Shown piece after piece: positions 11,097-22,100 of a stretch of DNA of 64,000 nt (position 1 is the stretch's first letter; every line of letters starts with the position of its first letter). This DNA comes from Closterium sp. NIES-65. Lineage: Eukaryota; Streptophyta; Zygnematophyceae; Desmidiales; Closteriaceae. The notes under the pieces were generated by a model. The model was not told the origin of the DNA, did no database searches, and saw only the letters and a list, made by a program, of their open reading frames with translations. Both the position numbers and the translations under genes were made by a program. The stretch is taken from NCBI GenBank assembly GCA_948144175.1, contig CANXME010000542.1, forward strand, positions 868,001 through 932,000, written 5' to 3'.

Positions 11097-11395
11097 CGTA
11101 CTTGAGCTGCTGGAGCTGGTGGTGCTGCTGAAACTGGAGGTGCTAGAGGTGCTGGTCCCGGAGGTGCTCGTGCTGGAGGTACTGCAAGGGCTGAAGCTGC
11201 TGGCACACGGGCAACTGGAGCAAATGGCACACAGGAAACTCAAGCAACTGGCACACGGGCAACTGGAGTAACTGGCTCTGCGGCTAGACGAGCGGCTGGA
11301 GCAACTGACTCACGGGTGACTGAAGCAACGAGCTCACGGGCGACTGGAGCAACGGGCTCACTTGCGACTGGAGCTGCTGGCTTCACGGCGGCCAC
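11097..11395 (+). pseudogene. Copia spacer fragment (Gly/Ala/Thr-rich repeats)
   Basis: The plus-strand frame reads GAAGAGGAAETGGARGAG-type sequence, then ATGTRATG-type repeats. It resembles the spacer between integrase and reverse transcriptase in the plus-strand copia E (20700-21150). No catalytic domain is present. The right boundary with the next leader is approximate. Confidence 0.45.
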
Positions 11396-11947
11396 CCACC
11401 TTCAACCTCCCCTTTTTTCCCAAACCTCCCTTTCACACCCCTCGGCATCCCTACCGCCACTCCTTCGTCTCCCCCACACCCTCCCCCCCCCATAGCGGCA
11501 CGTGCGGCAGTGGGAGAGAGATGAGGAGGGGCGGCAGCTGATTACTCACACCCGCCAACCCCATACCCTCCCCCCCACCGCTGCACTCGCAGCAGGGGGA
11601 TGGAGGAGAGGGGGGGGGGCGGGGTGGCGGGGTAGGAGCCGCGCGGGCGACAGCAGGGCGCGCAGGCGGGCAGAGATCAAGGCGCGCACGGGGCGCGCGA
11701 CGGGCAGAATCCGACGCGCGATGGGTAGGAAACTGTCGCGCGACGGGCAGGAAACCGTCGCGCGCCCCGGGCGCGTGACAGGCACGAATCGACACTCGCC
11801 CGGGGCGCGCGACGGGCAGAAAATCGACCGCGAAGAGAAAACCGACGCGAGCCCGGGGCGTGCGACGGGCAGGAAAGTGGAAACGAAATGTGGTGGGCCC
11901 ATGATCGAAAAAAAAAAGGTCCTTAGAAGGAACTCGCTCTGATACCA
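11396..11947 (-). mobile_element. Copia Y leader and primer-binding site
   Basis: Read on the minus strand, a perfect 12-base primer site TGGTATCAGAGC (11936-11947) follows an LTR end, then a small hairpin, a T10 run, GGGCCCACC (11892-11900) and a leader made of repeated CGCGCGACGGGCAG-like words. The leader stops before any gag start. It shares its LTR with element X (11948-12436). The frames open here on both strands follow from repeats in GC-rich DNA. Confidence 0.65.
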
Positions 11948-12436
11948 TGTCAAAAGACTAAGGAATAGTAGTGCTTAGGATTTTGGGTGGCAACTATCGA
12001 GAGTAGGAAAAGGTGCACTAGAATGGGCAAAGGCCCAATAAGTTTTGCTGCGATCAAAAGTTGATCGCTCTCAGGATCACCTCGGGAAGGTTCGCACACT
12101 TCTAGTCTAGTGGTGGTGGGCCCTTACCCCAATAGCAGAGTGAATGTAAATGCTTGAGATGATTAAAAACATGCATTACCAGGAATATAAATAAGAGTAC
12201 AAGGGAATTCGAAATGACCTAGCTAGCCATGTACTCTAAGGGGTACATTCCCTTATTGCAGCAATCCTTGCTACTGCTGCTGCCTGATGGTGTCTGCCCG
12301 ACGGTCCAGATGCTCCTTGTAACCGTACGTCCCTTCGCATTACTTCCACCCTTTTGTCTTCAACCTCAATAGTGCGTGCTTCGTTTGCTGCGGTGAGGAG
12401 TGCACAGTGATGTTTCATTGATCACTAATTGTAACA
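11948..12436 (-). repeat. Copia X/Y LTR, 489 bp
   Basis: In element sense it starts TGTTACAATTAG and ends CTTTTGACA. On its 5' side (higher coordinates) lies a purine-rich tract (GAAGGGGGG) following X coding sequence; on its 3' side lies a perfect tRNA primer site. It therefore serves as the 3' LTR of X and the 5' LTR of Y at once. It is about four times longer than the other copia LTRs here and also contains GGGCCCACC (12115-12123). Confidence 0.75.
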
Positions 12437-12726
12437 CCCCCCTTCACTCCTGGCCGGAGCAGGTCTTGACCCGCTTGACTACCCCGCTGAGTTCGGAGCA
12501 GTGCTGGTACTACTGACGCGGCAGTTTCTTCTTGAGGAAATCTGCTGCCATGTCACCCGTCGGGCAGTAGGTTAGGTCAACCTTGCCCTTGTCAACTTCG
12601 TCCTTAACAAAGAAGTACCGCAGTGCGATGTGCTTGGTGCGGTTGACGAAGCCAGGTTTGTTCGCGATCCTGATCGTGCTCTGGTTGTCGCAGTGCAGGC
12701 GAAGATTTGCTGAGGCCGGGATTTTT

Positions 12727-14221
12727 GCCTCCTGCAGCAGCTCCTAGAGATAGAGGCATTCGCGAACAGCTGCTGTTGCTACGATGAATTCTGCTTCTGC
12801 CGATGACAAGGCAACCAGCTCCTGCTTCTGAGAATTCCAGGAGATGGGGCCGCTGGGCTCGAGGCGGAAGAGGAATCCTGTCCTGGACCGTCGATTGTCG
12901 GGATCAGCGGCATGATCAGCGTCCACATAACCCTCCCGCAGCAGCTCCTAAAGATAGAGGCCTTCGCGAACAGCTGCTGTTGCTGCGATGGATTCTGCTT
13001 CTGCCGATGACAAGGCAACCAGCTCTTGCTTCTGAGAATTCCAGGAGATGGGGCCGCTCGGCTCGAGGCGGAAGAGGAATCCTGTCCTGGACCGTCGATT
13101 GTCGGGATCAGCGGCATGATCAGCGTCCACGTAGCCGATGAGACTGAAAGATGCGGTTGGAATGGTGGAGTAACAAAGCCCAACATTGGGCGTGGAGATG
13201 AAGAATTGAAGTGCTCGCTGAAGATCTATGAGATTCTCAGCCGTTGGTTTGAGTGAGTATTGGGCCAGCTGACTTGCGATGTAGGATAGGTCTGGCCTGC
13301 AGGTGACCGAGGCAAAGAGCAGGCATCCCAACTGCTCCTGGTAAGCCTGAAGCCCAGCTGGGAATAGGGCTTTGTTGTCAGGCTTATGGTTGGGTCCTGG
13401 AGTGCAGTAAGGGGTGGAGAGCGGTGCAGGCGCGATGTCGAAGCGCTTGCCAAGTTCCTCTGCATACTTGGCTGCTGAAAGGTGAATGGCTTCTGGCGAG
13501 TAGGTAATGTTGAGCCCGAGAAACTGCTTCATGTCATGGTTGCAGGTGATGTCGACTCGCACTGCGAGGTTTTTCTCGAATTGCTCAAGCAATTCGTTGC
13601 TTGACCCTGTGTAGAGGAGGTCGTCGACGTAGACCGTGAGTAGGATGTATTCGCCGCAGAAATCGCGGCGATACATCCCAGGATCGTGAGGCAGTTGCTT
13701 GAATCCGATTTCAAGCAATATGTTATGAAGGTACTGCTGCCAGAGCCTCGGCGCTTGTTTGATCCCGTAGAGGGACTTTCTCAGCTGAAAAACACGTGGG
13801 TCCCCGTCGCCGTATGTGTGCGGCTGCTCCACGTAGATCACTGCATCTACTAACGCGTACAGGAACGCGTTCTTCACATCAATCTGTCGGAGTGGTATGT
13901 GTCGTGCGGCTGCGATGGCGAGGAGAATTCTGACGGACGTGTGACGGCTGACCGGTGCGAATGTCTGGTCGAAGTCAATGCCATGCCTCTGATCGTAGCC
14001 ACGCACCACCCAGCGTGCCTTGAATCGCTCGATCGTCCCGTCAGCTCCGGTCTTCACGCGGAAGACCCATTTGCCTGAGAGGATCCTTCTTCCCTTCACT
14101 GCTGCACGGTCGACGAGCACCCCGGCCGCCACCTGGCCACGTTCACCCGTGCGCCAGGGTCCAGTCTGTACACCCTCACCATTGAGTCCCGCTTCACCCC
14201 TTTGTCTCCCCAGCTGCACAC
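12727..14221 (-). pseudogene. Copia X reverse transcriptase and RNase H
   Basis: Reading down the minus strand: GKWVFRVKTGADGTIERFKA, then RGYDQRHGIDFDQTFAPV, QIDVKNAFLYALVD (catalytic Asp), LLTVYVDDLLYTG (the YVDD box), and RNase H with YVDADHAADPDNRRSRTGF and SSAEAES. Gag, protease and integrase are absent. The RNase H segment is duplicated in tandem (12740-13130), with a stop between the copies. The product would copy element RNA to cDNA, but this copy is truncated and dead. Confidence 0.8.
12740..13130 (-). repeat. Tandem duplication of ~210 bp inside copia X RNase H
   Basis: Two adjacent near-identical units of roughly 200-213 bp, each running from the ctcctaNagatagagg block to agcgtccac. 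Both encode YVDADHAADPDNRRSRTGF through AAVRE. They differ at a handful of positions. Confidence 0.85.
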
Positions 14222-14226
14222 GTCTG

Positions 14227-14358
14227 TGAGAAAGTGTGAACGAGAATGAGTGCACTATGAAATGAAGTGAGTACAAATATGAAACCCTAATTGGGTTGTA
14301 CCCCCTATGGGATACCCCACTATAGCCTACAGAAACAAGTAAGCTATATGTTCTGACA
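14227..14358 (-). repeat. Copia D 3' LTR
   Basis: 132 bp, TGTCAGAACAT... to ...TTTCTCA in element sense. Preceded by the element's polypurine stretch (CCTATGGGGGTG in element sense). Confidence 0.88.
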
Positions 14359-14570
14359 CACCCCCATAGGCAAAGTGGGGGAGAACAAGGGGTCACAAGA
14401 CCAGTCAAGCAAAGCAAAGAAAAGCTCAGGGTGGATCACAAAGTCACCACGCATTCCGAGCACAAGTTCAAAGGCCAGAAGGCCAGTTCACATGCAAGAT
14501 CATATACAGAGATATACAAGAGTCAAGCAAGCAAGAGCAAGAGTATATATAGGCGAAGGTACAAGCAAGG

Positions 14571-17500
14571 TCAAGAGGAGAGCAAGTGAGGCAAGACAGG
14601 CACAAGACCTAACTGCGTGCAACAACGCTGATGATCACAAGGCGCAAGTGCCTTGGTGAAGACATCAGCAGTGTTGGCCTCAGAGGCCACGTACGCAAGT
14701 CGCAACTGTCCACGCTGCTGCAGCTCACGAGCAAGAAAGTAGCGGAGAGCAATGTGCTTCGTTCTGTGCTCCAGTCGCTGCTCTCGACACAAGGCCAGCA
14801 TGGCCTTGTTGTCTACGTACAGGACTGGAGGAGAACGAGGCTGCTCTCCAAGGTCGGTCAGCAGGTAGGTGAGCCAGCGCAACTCCTGTGCAGCCATAGC
14901 CCCAGCGTAGATCTCAGCCTCACAACTGGAGCCGAGAACAGAAGACGAGCGGGTAGCCCGCCACGAGACAGAGCCGGAACCAAGGCTGAAGGTGTAACCC
15001 TGTGACGACCGCTGCGTAGCCTGGTCGTCAGCCCAAGAAGCGTCTGCGTGCCCAGTGAGGACCACTGGACTGCGCCCTCCAAGCACTAGCCCCATGCCCG
15101 ACGTACTGCACAAGTAGCGCAACACCCTCTTCGCTGCAGCCATGTGCTCTGGTCGGTGTCTCCCAGGAGCAACAAAGCGTGCGAGAATGCTAAGAGGGTA
15201 TGCGAGGTCAGGTCGTGTGCAAGTCATCAGGTACATGAGGCAGCCAACAAGCTCTGCAAACGGGCCACTCGACTCTACGGACTCATCCGAAGGCAGAGCT
15301 GAGAGCGAGTGGCGAGTAGGCAGAGGAGTGGCCTGAGGCGAGGAGTACGTGAAGCCGAAGCGCTGAAGGACCTGCTGCACCATGTGTGACTGAGTCAGGG
15401 TAATGGTGCGGCGTGCTCTGTCCCGGGTGATCTGCAAGCCAAGGTAGCTGCGCAGTTCACCCAGGTCAGTGCACGTGTGTCTCTTCTGCAGCTCGGACTT
15501 CACGTAGGCGAGTCCAGCAGTGTCAGCTGTGGCAAAGACCAAGTCGTCGACGTACACGAGGATGTAGAACGGCGGCAGAGAGGTGTCGGTGCGCAGAAAC
15601 AGCGACGGGTCGGCAGTAGAAGGAGCAAACCCAAGTGCCGCGAGCGTAGTCCTCAGTGTGTCGTGCCACTCGCGTGGCGCCTGGCGGAGACCGTAGACTG
15701 GACGCCGAAGACTCCACTGGGTGCCAGGAGGGAAAGACCCAGTGAAGCCAGGTGGGCGACGCAGCCAGATCTCCTCGTGCAGGCTGCCCTGCAAGAAAGC
15801 TGTGCTGAAGTCGAGAGAGTGCAGCTCGTAGTCACGGTGAGCAGCAACGTGCAGCAGAACCCGAAGAGTGGTCATCTTCGGGGTGGGGGAGAAGGTCTGA
15901 AAGTAGTCCACCCCCTGCCGCTGACTGAAGCCACGAGCCACGTAACGCGCCTTGAAGACAGGCGGAGAACCCGGCGGCCGCTTCACCCTGAAAATCCACA
16001 TGCCACTGACGATGTTCGCCCCAGGAGGGGGAACAGCGTCAACGTAGGTGCCTGTGGACTTCCAGGAAGCCATCTCTGCATCCATAGCTGCCTGCCACTG
16101 AGAGGAGTAGGGACCCTCTATCGCCTCCGCGTAAGAGCGCGGAGTCGGGATGTCTGGTGCATCCGGGTCTCCCTCAGGGGCTAGCAGTATAGACGCGAGA
16201 CGAGGTGAAGCGGCGGCCAGACACTGGAACTCCTCCTGCCTGTCCTCAAGGACGTCCATGCCAAGGGCACACTCACCCCCGACGGACGGAGGACAGGCGG
16301 ACTCAGACTCAGTGACAAGACGAGCAGCGTAGTCTAGACGACAGCGCGCAGCAAAGTCGACAAGCTCAGTGACAAGGGCAGACGCAGCAGACGACTCGAA
16401 GGAAGGGTCAATGACAGCAGTAGCAAGGAGACGCGTGACAGTAGGACTGGCAGCATGAAGAGAGTCCGACTCCGGGTCGGCAAGAGCAGGAAGAGAGGAA
16501 GCAGGAGGAGAAGGCAAAGGGGCACGCAGAGGAGCAGTGGACGGACGCAGTGACATCCGGTGCGTGCCAGGGACAGGAGGAGGACGCTGACGCGACCCGC
16601 GACCACTAGCGCGCTCAGTACGAACAGGCGACACAGGACGAGACGCAGGCTCACGACGCTCAGTAAGACCTCCAGTCGGACCAGTGTAGGGAGAAGGAGC
16701 AGGCAAAGGGGAGGCAGGCTGTAGCTGTGGCTGTGACAGGACAGGCTGCGGACCCTCTAAGGGAGGAGGAGGAGGTGTAAGACCAAGAACCTGCTGCAGG
16801 AGCGGAACGAAGTACGGTCGGGGCCGCGCGGCGACGCTAGAAACAGCAGGACCAGCACCAGCAGCCCCGGCAGGAGCACCCACTCCAGCAGCACCTCCAG
16901 CAGCACCACCAGAAGCACTGTCAGTCGGACCGCCAACGGCAGGCTCAGCGCCAACACCCTCAGCAGTACCAGCTCCAGGAGAACTCTCAGACTCAGCAGC
17001 TCCAGCACCCACAGCACGAGCACCGGTGGGACGCGCGGCAGCTGTACCCTCTGCAGCCGAAGAACCACCAGCACCAGCAGCACGCCTCCAGCGCCTAGCA
17101 AACCACTCACGCAGCTCCTGTGGGGAGAGTGGCTCCCGGCGAGACGAAGCACCCCCAAACAGCACCCCCAGGCTCAGCACCCCCAGACTCAGCACCCCCA
17201 GGCTCAGCACCCCCAGACTCAGCACCCCCAGGCTCGGCACCTCCAAGCTCAGCACCCCCAGGCACAGCACCCCCAGGCTCAGCACCCCCAGGCTCAGCAC
17301 CCCCAGACTCCGCACCCCCAGGCTCAGCTCCCGCAGCAGCACCAGAGTCACCAGTGACCTCGACAGGCTCGACCGCGTCTACCTGGGACACACCTGAAGG
17401 GGCAGGACCCTGAGGGGGGAGGGGGACTACCGGGGGGGGACCTGGTACCAAGAAGAGCGGGGGTGGGGGGAGGGACGGAGTGCGGTAGGGGAAGAGACAA

Positions 17501-19050
17501 TAGTAGGGTACCGACTCGTCGAACGTGACGTCCTGGGAGGACAGAACACGTCGAGAGGTGGGGTGGTAAAACTGCCACCCAGGGGCGTCGGGGGGGAACC
17601 CCAGGAAGACGCAGGGAGAAGCACGAGGGGACAGCTTGTCCGCAGACAGGTCGCGAACAAACGCCCGAGATCCCCAGACCCGGAACGCAGACGCATCGCC
17701 AACCTTCCCCGTCCACAGCAAGGCTGGGGAGGTCTCCGGTCGAGAGACCCTGGGATGGAGGTTGATCTGGTGCGCAGCGTACCTGACCGCAAACGGCCAC
17801 AGAAAATGGGGAGCAGCCGCATGCATCATGGACGTACGAGCGACGTCCATGACCATGCCAATGCGGCGCTCAGCAATCCCATTCTGCTGTGGTGAGTCCG
17901 GAAGCGTGAAGGTCTGACGGATGCCTCGCGCACGACAGTAGGCACTCAGGAGGCCAGAGGAGAACTCTCCGCCTCTGTCCGAGTGCAGACGCAAAACAGG
18001 GAAGTCAGAGCCAAAGCTCCTCCGAAGCTGGAGACGAGCTGCGCGGATCCAGTCGATCAACACCTCAGTGACCTCACCCTTGCTGCGCAAGGGGAAGACT
18101 GTGGTGTAACGCGAGTAGTCGTCAACCACCAGCAGGAAGTAGCGCTCCTGACCCTGTCCACGGACGCGGGCTGGGCCCCACACGTCCATGTGAAGCGTCT
18201 GCAACGGGGCCTCTGTCGGAGGAAACTGGGAGGAGTGAGGGGCAGCACGCTGGCGCCCCTCGACACAGGGGACACAGGTAGGGCCAGGGCCCGGAGGAAG
18301 GGGAGGGAGAGACCGGGGAAGACCAGACACAAGGACTCGCGAGGCCATGCCTCTGAGCCGAAGCAGAGAGGGGTGGCCAAGGCGGTGGTGCCAGAGGAGG
18401 GTCTCGTGAGACAGACGACGACACGAGCAGGGGGCAGACTCAGGACCAGACCTGGACGCTGCAGCAAACACCTGACCAGACGAAGGGACCCTACCAGACG
18501 TAGCACCTGGAGGAGAAGCAGTGGTCAGTGTGTACAGGCTCGACCCTGGCCGACGTGTAAACGTAGCCAGGTGGCGACCTGTATCCGCCTCCGTGCAGTG
18601 GGTCACCCGCTGACGAGCAGGGGTGAACTGGTGGACACCCGCATCCTGGAGGTCAGCACCACTCACCAAGTTCGTCGAGAACGAGGGGAGGTAGAGACCA
18701 GTCAGGGCGCCAGAGGGGGCCGCCGGACACGGGAGGACAGTGGAGAAGCGAGACAGGACAGGCCCCCCAGAGGGGTCAGCCAGGGACACCGCAACCGGCC
18801 GACTCAGCGGCGTGAGAGTGGTGCGGTCCCTAAAGAAGGAGCGAGACGCTCCTGAGTCAAGGGTGAAGGTGTGAGAGGCCGAAGCCGACACAGTACCTGA
18901 GAGGGCAGACTCACCAGCACCTGAGAGCACAGACGCACTGGCACCTAGAGCAGCAGCCTCACTAGTACCTGACGCGGCAGTACCAATGCCCGGGCCGGGC
19001 GGGAAACACCGGTAACAGTCATCCTCATCACTACCAGTCACAGCATACAT
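14571..19050 (-). pseudogene. Copia D pol: protease, integrase, reverse transcriptase, RNase H
   Basis: Two overlapping frames (17107-19050 and 14571-17351) form one pol gene with a single frameshift near 17150, inside the repeat-coded spacer. In order: a gag remnant (FDAILSAMYAVT), protease (TFTLDSGASRSFFRDR), integrase with the HHCC zinc region (LLWHHRLGH ... CVPCVEG), catalytic blocks MDVWGPA, LHSDRGGEF and NGIAERRIG, a spacer of GGAEP repeats, reverse transcriptase (RGFSQRQGVDYFQTFSP; LVYVDDLVFA) and RNase H (SWADDQATQRSSQGYTF; SCEAEIYAGA), ending VLPHLLSS. No in-frame stop is seen apart from the shift. This is the best-preserved copia pol in the window. Confidence 0.85.
17150..17345 (-). 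repeat. 15-bp repeat block coding (GGAEP)n, copia D spacer
   Basis: About a dozen copies of a ~15-bp unit (plus strand cagcacccccaggct) between integrase and reverse transcriptase. It reads as GGAEP in the pol frame and as LGVLS in another. Equivalent blocks are in A (35940-36180), B (45100-45280), C (54000-54240) and E (20330-20560). Confidence 0.85.
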
Positions 19051-19079
19051 AGCAGAGAGAATAGCATCAAAATCAAGAT

Positions 19080-19188
19080 GTGCACTATGAAATGAAGTGA
19101 GTACAAATATGAAACCCTAATTGGGTTGTACCCCCTATGGGATACCCCACTATAGCCTACAGAAACAAGTAAGCTATATGTTCTGACA
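19080..19188 (-). repeat. Copia D partial 5' LTR
   Basis: 109 bp matching 14250-14358. It lacks the first ~23 bp (plus-strand order) of the full LTR and the primer site that should follow. Joined to gag codons at 19079/19080. Confidence 0.85.
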
Positions 19189-19193
19189 GTCTG

Positions 19194-22100
19194 CTCAGGT
19201 AGCTACCCAGTGTGAGTGTTGCCAGCTGTCTCACGACACCCTCCTGTGGCACCACCGCCTGGGACGCCCCTCCCTGCCTCGCCTTCGTGGCATGCACTCT
19301 CGCTTTCTGGTTTCTGGTCTTCCCAGGTCTCTGCCTACCCTCCCTCCCTTGCCTGCGCCGCCCTGCATTCCTTGCGTCGAGGGGCGACAGCACGCCGCTC
19401 CTCACTCCTCCTCGTTCCCACCCACAGAGGCTCCACTGCAGACTCTCCACCTGGACGTGCGGGGCCCAGCCCGCGTCCGTGGACAGGGCCACGAGCGGTA
19501 CTTTCTGCTAGTTGTTGACGACTACACACGCTACACCACGGTCTTCCCCTTGCAGCGCAAGGAGGGTGTCCCTGATGTTTTGATCCCCTGGATCCGCGCT
19601 ACTCGTCTCCAGCTCCGCGAGCGGTTCCAGTCGGACTTTCCTGTCCTGCGTCTGCACTCTGACAGAGGTGGTGAGTTCTCCTCAGACCTCTTGGCCGCCT
19701 TCTGTGCGGAGCACGGCATCCGCCAGACTTTCACGCTTCCGGCCTCTCCGTAGCAGAATGGGGTTGCAGAGCGCCGCATTGGCTTGGTCATGGAGGTCGC
19801 TCGTACCTCCATGATCCATGCAGCTGCCCCCAGTTTTCTGTGGCCGTTTGCGGTCCGGTACGCTGCGCATCAGCTCAACCTTTGGCCCCGTGTCTCCTTG
19901 CCGGAGACCTCGCCCACACTGCTGTGGACGGGGAAGGTTGGCGACGCGTCGCGTTTCCGGGTCTGGGGTGCTCGTGCCTTTGTTCGCGATACCACCGCGG
20001 ACAAGCTCTCCCCTTGCGCCATTCCTTGTGTCTTCCTTGGCTTTGTCCCTGACGCGCCTGGCTGGCAGTTTTACGACCCCGCCTCGCGCCGTGTCTTTGC
20101 GTCCCAGGACGTCACTCTTGACGAGTCACTCCCCTTTTACCGCCTCTTCCCCTACCGCACTGCTCCTCGCCCTCTCCCGCCGCTCTTTCTTTCCCCAGGT
20201 CCTCCCTAGGTAGACCCCCTCCCCGCGCCACGTCCTGCTCCTTTGGATGTTTCTCAGGTAGACCCTCCCGTCCCTGCGCCTGTTGAGGTCACTCGTGACT
20301 CCGGTCCTGTTGGTGGTGGTGCTGTCCCTGGGGGTGCGGAGCTTGGGGGTTTGCAACGTGGGGGTGCTGAGTCTGGGGGCGTTGGGCGTGAGGGACCTGA
20401 GGGTACGGAGCCTGGGGGTGCTGAGCCTGCGCGTGAGGAGCCAAGAGGTCCTGCGTCTGGGGGTACTGCGTCTGGGGGTGCTGAGTCTGGGGGTGCTGAG
20501 CCTGCGTGTGCGGAGCCTGGGGGTGCTGAGTCTGGGGGTGAGTCGCCTGAGGGTCCTGAGACTGCTGTTACGCGGTCTCCTTGGAGTAGCCGTCTTCGTC
20601 CGCGTGTGCCTCTCACCTCCCAGCAGCTGCACGACTGGTACACTCGCCGTCAGCGTCGCGCTTCTGCACCTCAGGGCTCTACTGTTGGGGGTTCTTCTGC
20701 TGGCATCACTGGAGCTGGGAGTGGTGCTGGTCCTTTGCTTGCTGGAGGTGTTAGTGTCGCTGGTCCCGGAGGTGCTTGTACTGGGAGTGCTGGAGCTGCA
20801 GGGGCTGACGGTGGCGTGTCTGAGGGTGCTGCTGCTGGTGGCACTGCGGTTGGAGACCCTGGGACTGAAGGTGCCGGTTCTGGGGGTGCTGCACCAGGTG
20901 GGGCTGGTGCTGAGGGTTTTGGAGCTGCTGGAGGTGCTGAGGCTGCTGAGGGTACTGGGACTGCTGGAGGTGCTGGAGTTGCTGAGGGTACTGGAGCTGC
21001 TGGAGGAGCTGGAGCTGCTGAGGGTACTGGAGTTGCTGGAGGAGCTGGAGCTACTGAGGGTGCTGGAGGTGCTGGAGCTGCTGAGGGTGCTAGAGCTGCT
21101 GGAGGTGCTGGAGTTGCTGAGGGTGCTGGAGCTGCTGGTGCTGGTGGCACTGCACAGCCGCGCCTGTTCTTTGCTCCGCCGTCTCCGTCGTCCCTGCCAC
21201 CGCCTGGCTCCGTGCTTCGCCAGGTTCTTAGCCTCCCGTCGTCTGCTGGTCTTCCGTTACAGCCTGGCTCACCTCTGCCTGCTCCTTCTCCTTACGCTGA
21301 ACAGACACGGGGGCTTGCTGAGCGTCGTGAGCCTGCGTCGCGTCCTGTCTCACCTGTCCTTTCCGGTCATTCCAGTCGTCGTGTTCCTCGTCAACGTCAG
21401 CCGGCTCTCCCCGGCCCTTCCCTTTTCGTCCGTCGTCCTTCCTCTCCGCCGTCACGTGATCACCTGCCATCTCCGCCTGCGTCCTCTCTGCCTGTCGTTG
21501 CTGACCCTGAGTCTGACCGGTTTCGTGCTGAGTACCCTACTGTCACGCGTCTGCTGGCCACTGTTGTCGCCGACCCGTCGTTTGAGTCTGCTGCTGCGTC
21601 TGCCTTGATCGCTGAGCTTGTTGACTTTGCTGCTCACTGTCGTCTAGACTACACCGCTAGTCTTGTTGCTGACTCTGAGTCTCTCTGTCCTCCGTCCGTC
21701 GGGGGTGAGTGTGCTCTAAGCATGGACGTCCTTGAGGACAGGCACGAGGACCTTGAGTGTCTTGCAGCCGCTGCGCCTCATCTCGTGTCCATGCTACTTG
21801 CCCCTGAGGGAGACCCGGATGCACCAGACATCCCGACTCCACGATCGTACGCTGAGGCGATCGAGGGTCCCTACTCCTCTCAGTGGCAGACAGCCATGGA
21901 CGCACAGATGGCATTTTGGAAGTCCACAGGCACCTACGTCGACGATGTTCCCCCTTCTGGGGCGAACATTGTCAGTGGCATGTGGATTTTCAGGGTGAAG
22001 CGGCCGCCAGATTCTCCACCTGTCTTCAAGGCTCGTTACGTTGCTTGAGGTTTCAGTCAGCGAGAGGGATTTGAGTTCTTCCAGACCTTCTCCCCCACCC

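Larger units (their letters stand above)
12437..14226 (-). mobile_element. Copia X, 3' half (minus strand)
   Basis: The reverse transcriptase/RNase H end of a Ty1/copia element of a lineage distinct from A-E, lying just upstream (in element sense) of the 489-bp LTR. Its left part, in element sense, is interrupted by copia D, which is inserted at 14222-14226. Beyond D the sequence is the plus-strand copia E, so X had already been broken and joined to E before D arrived. Confidence 0.75.
14227..19188 (-). mobile_element. Copia D: recent Ty1/copia insertion lacking its 5' end
   Basis: Bounded by a 5-bp target duplication gtctg (14222-14226 and 19189-19193). The 3' LTR is 14227-14358 (132 bp). 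The other end keeps only the last 108-109 bp of an LTR (19080-19188), which I find identical to 14250-14358 by eye. The partial LTR is joined directly to mid-gag coding sequence, so the primer site, leader and most of gag are absent. Pol is nearly intact. The identical LTR parts imply recent integration. Confidence 0.88.

Noticed and set aside
20283..21608. 441-codon Leu/Val-rich frame in copia E
   Set aside because: It is the alternative frame of the GGAE/AGGAG repeat spacer. The frame linked to integrase and RT is the other one.
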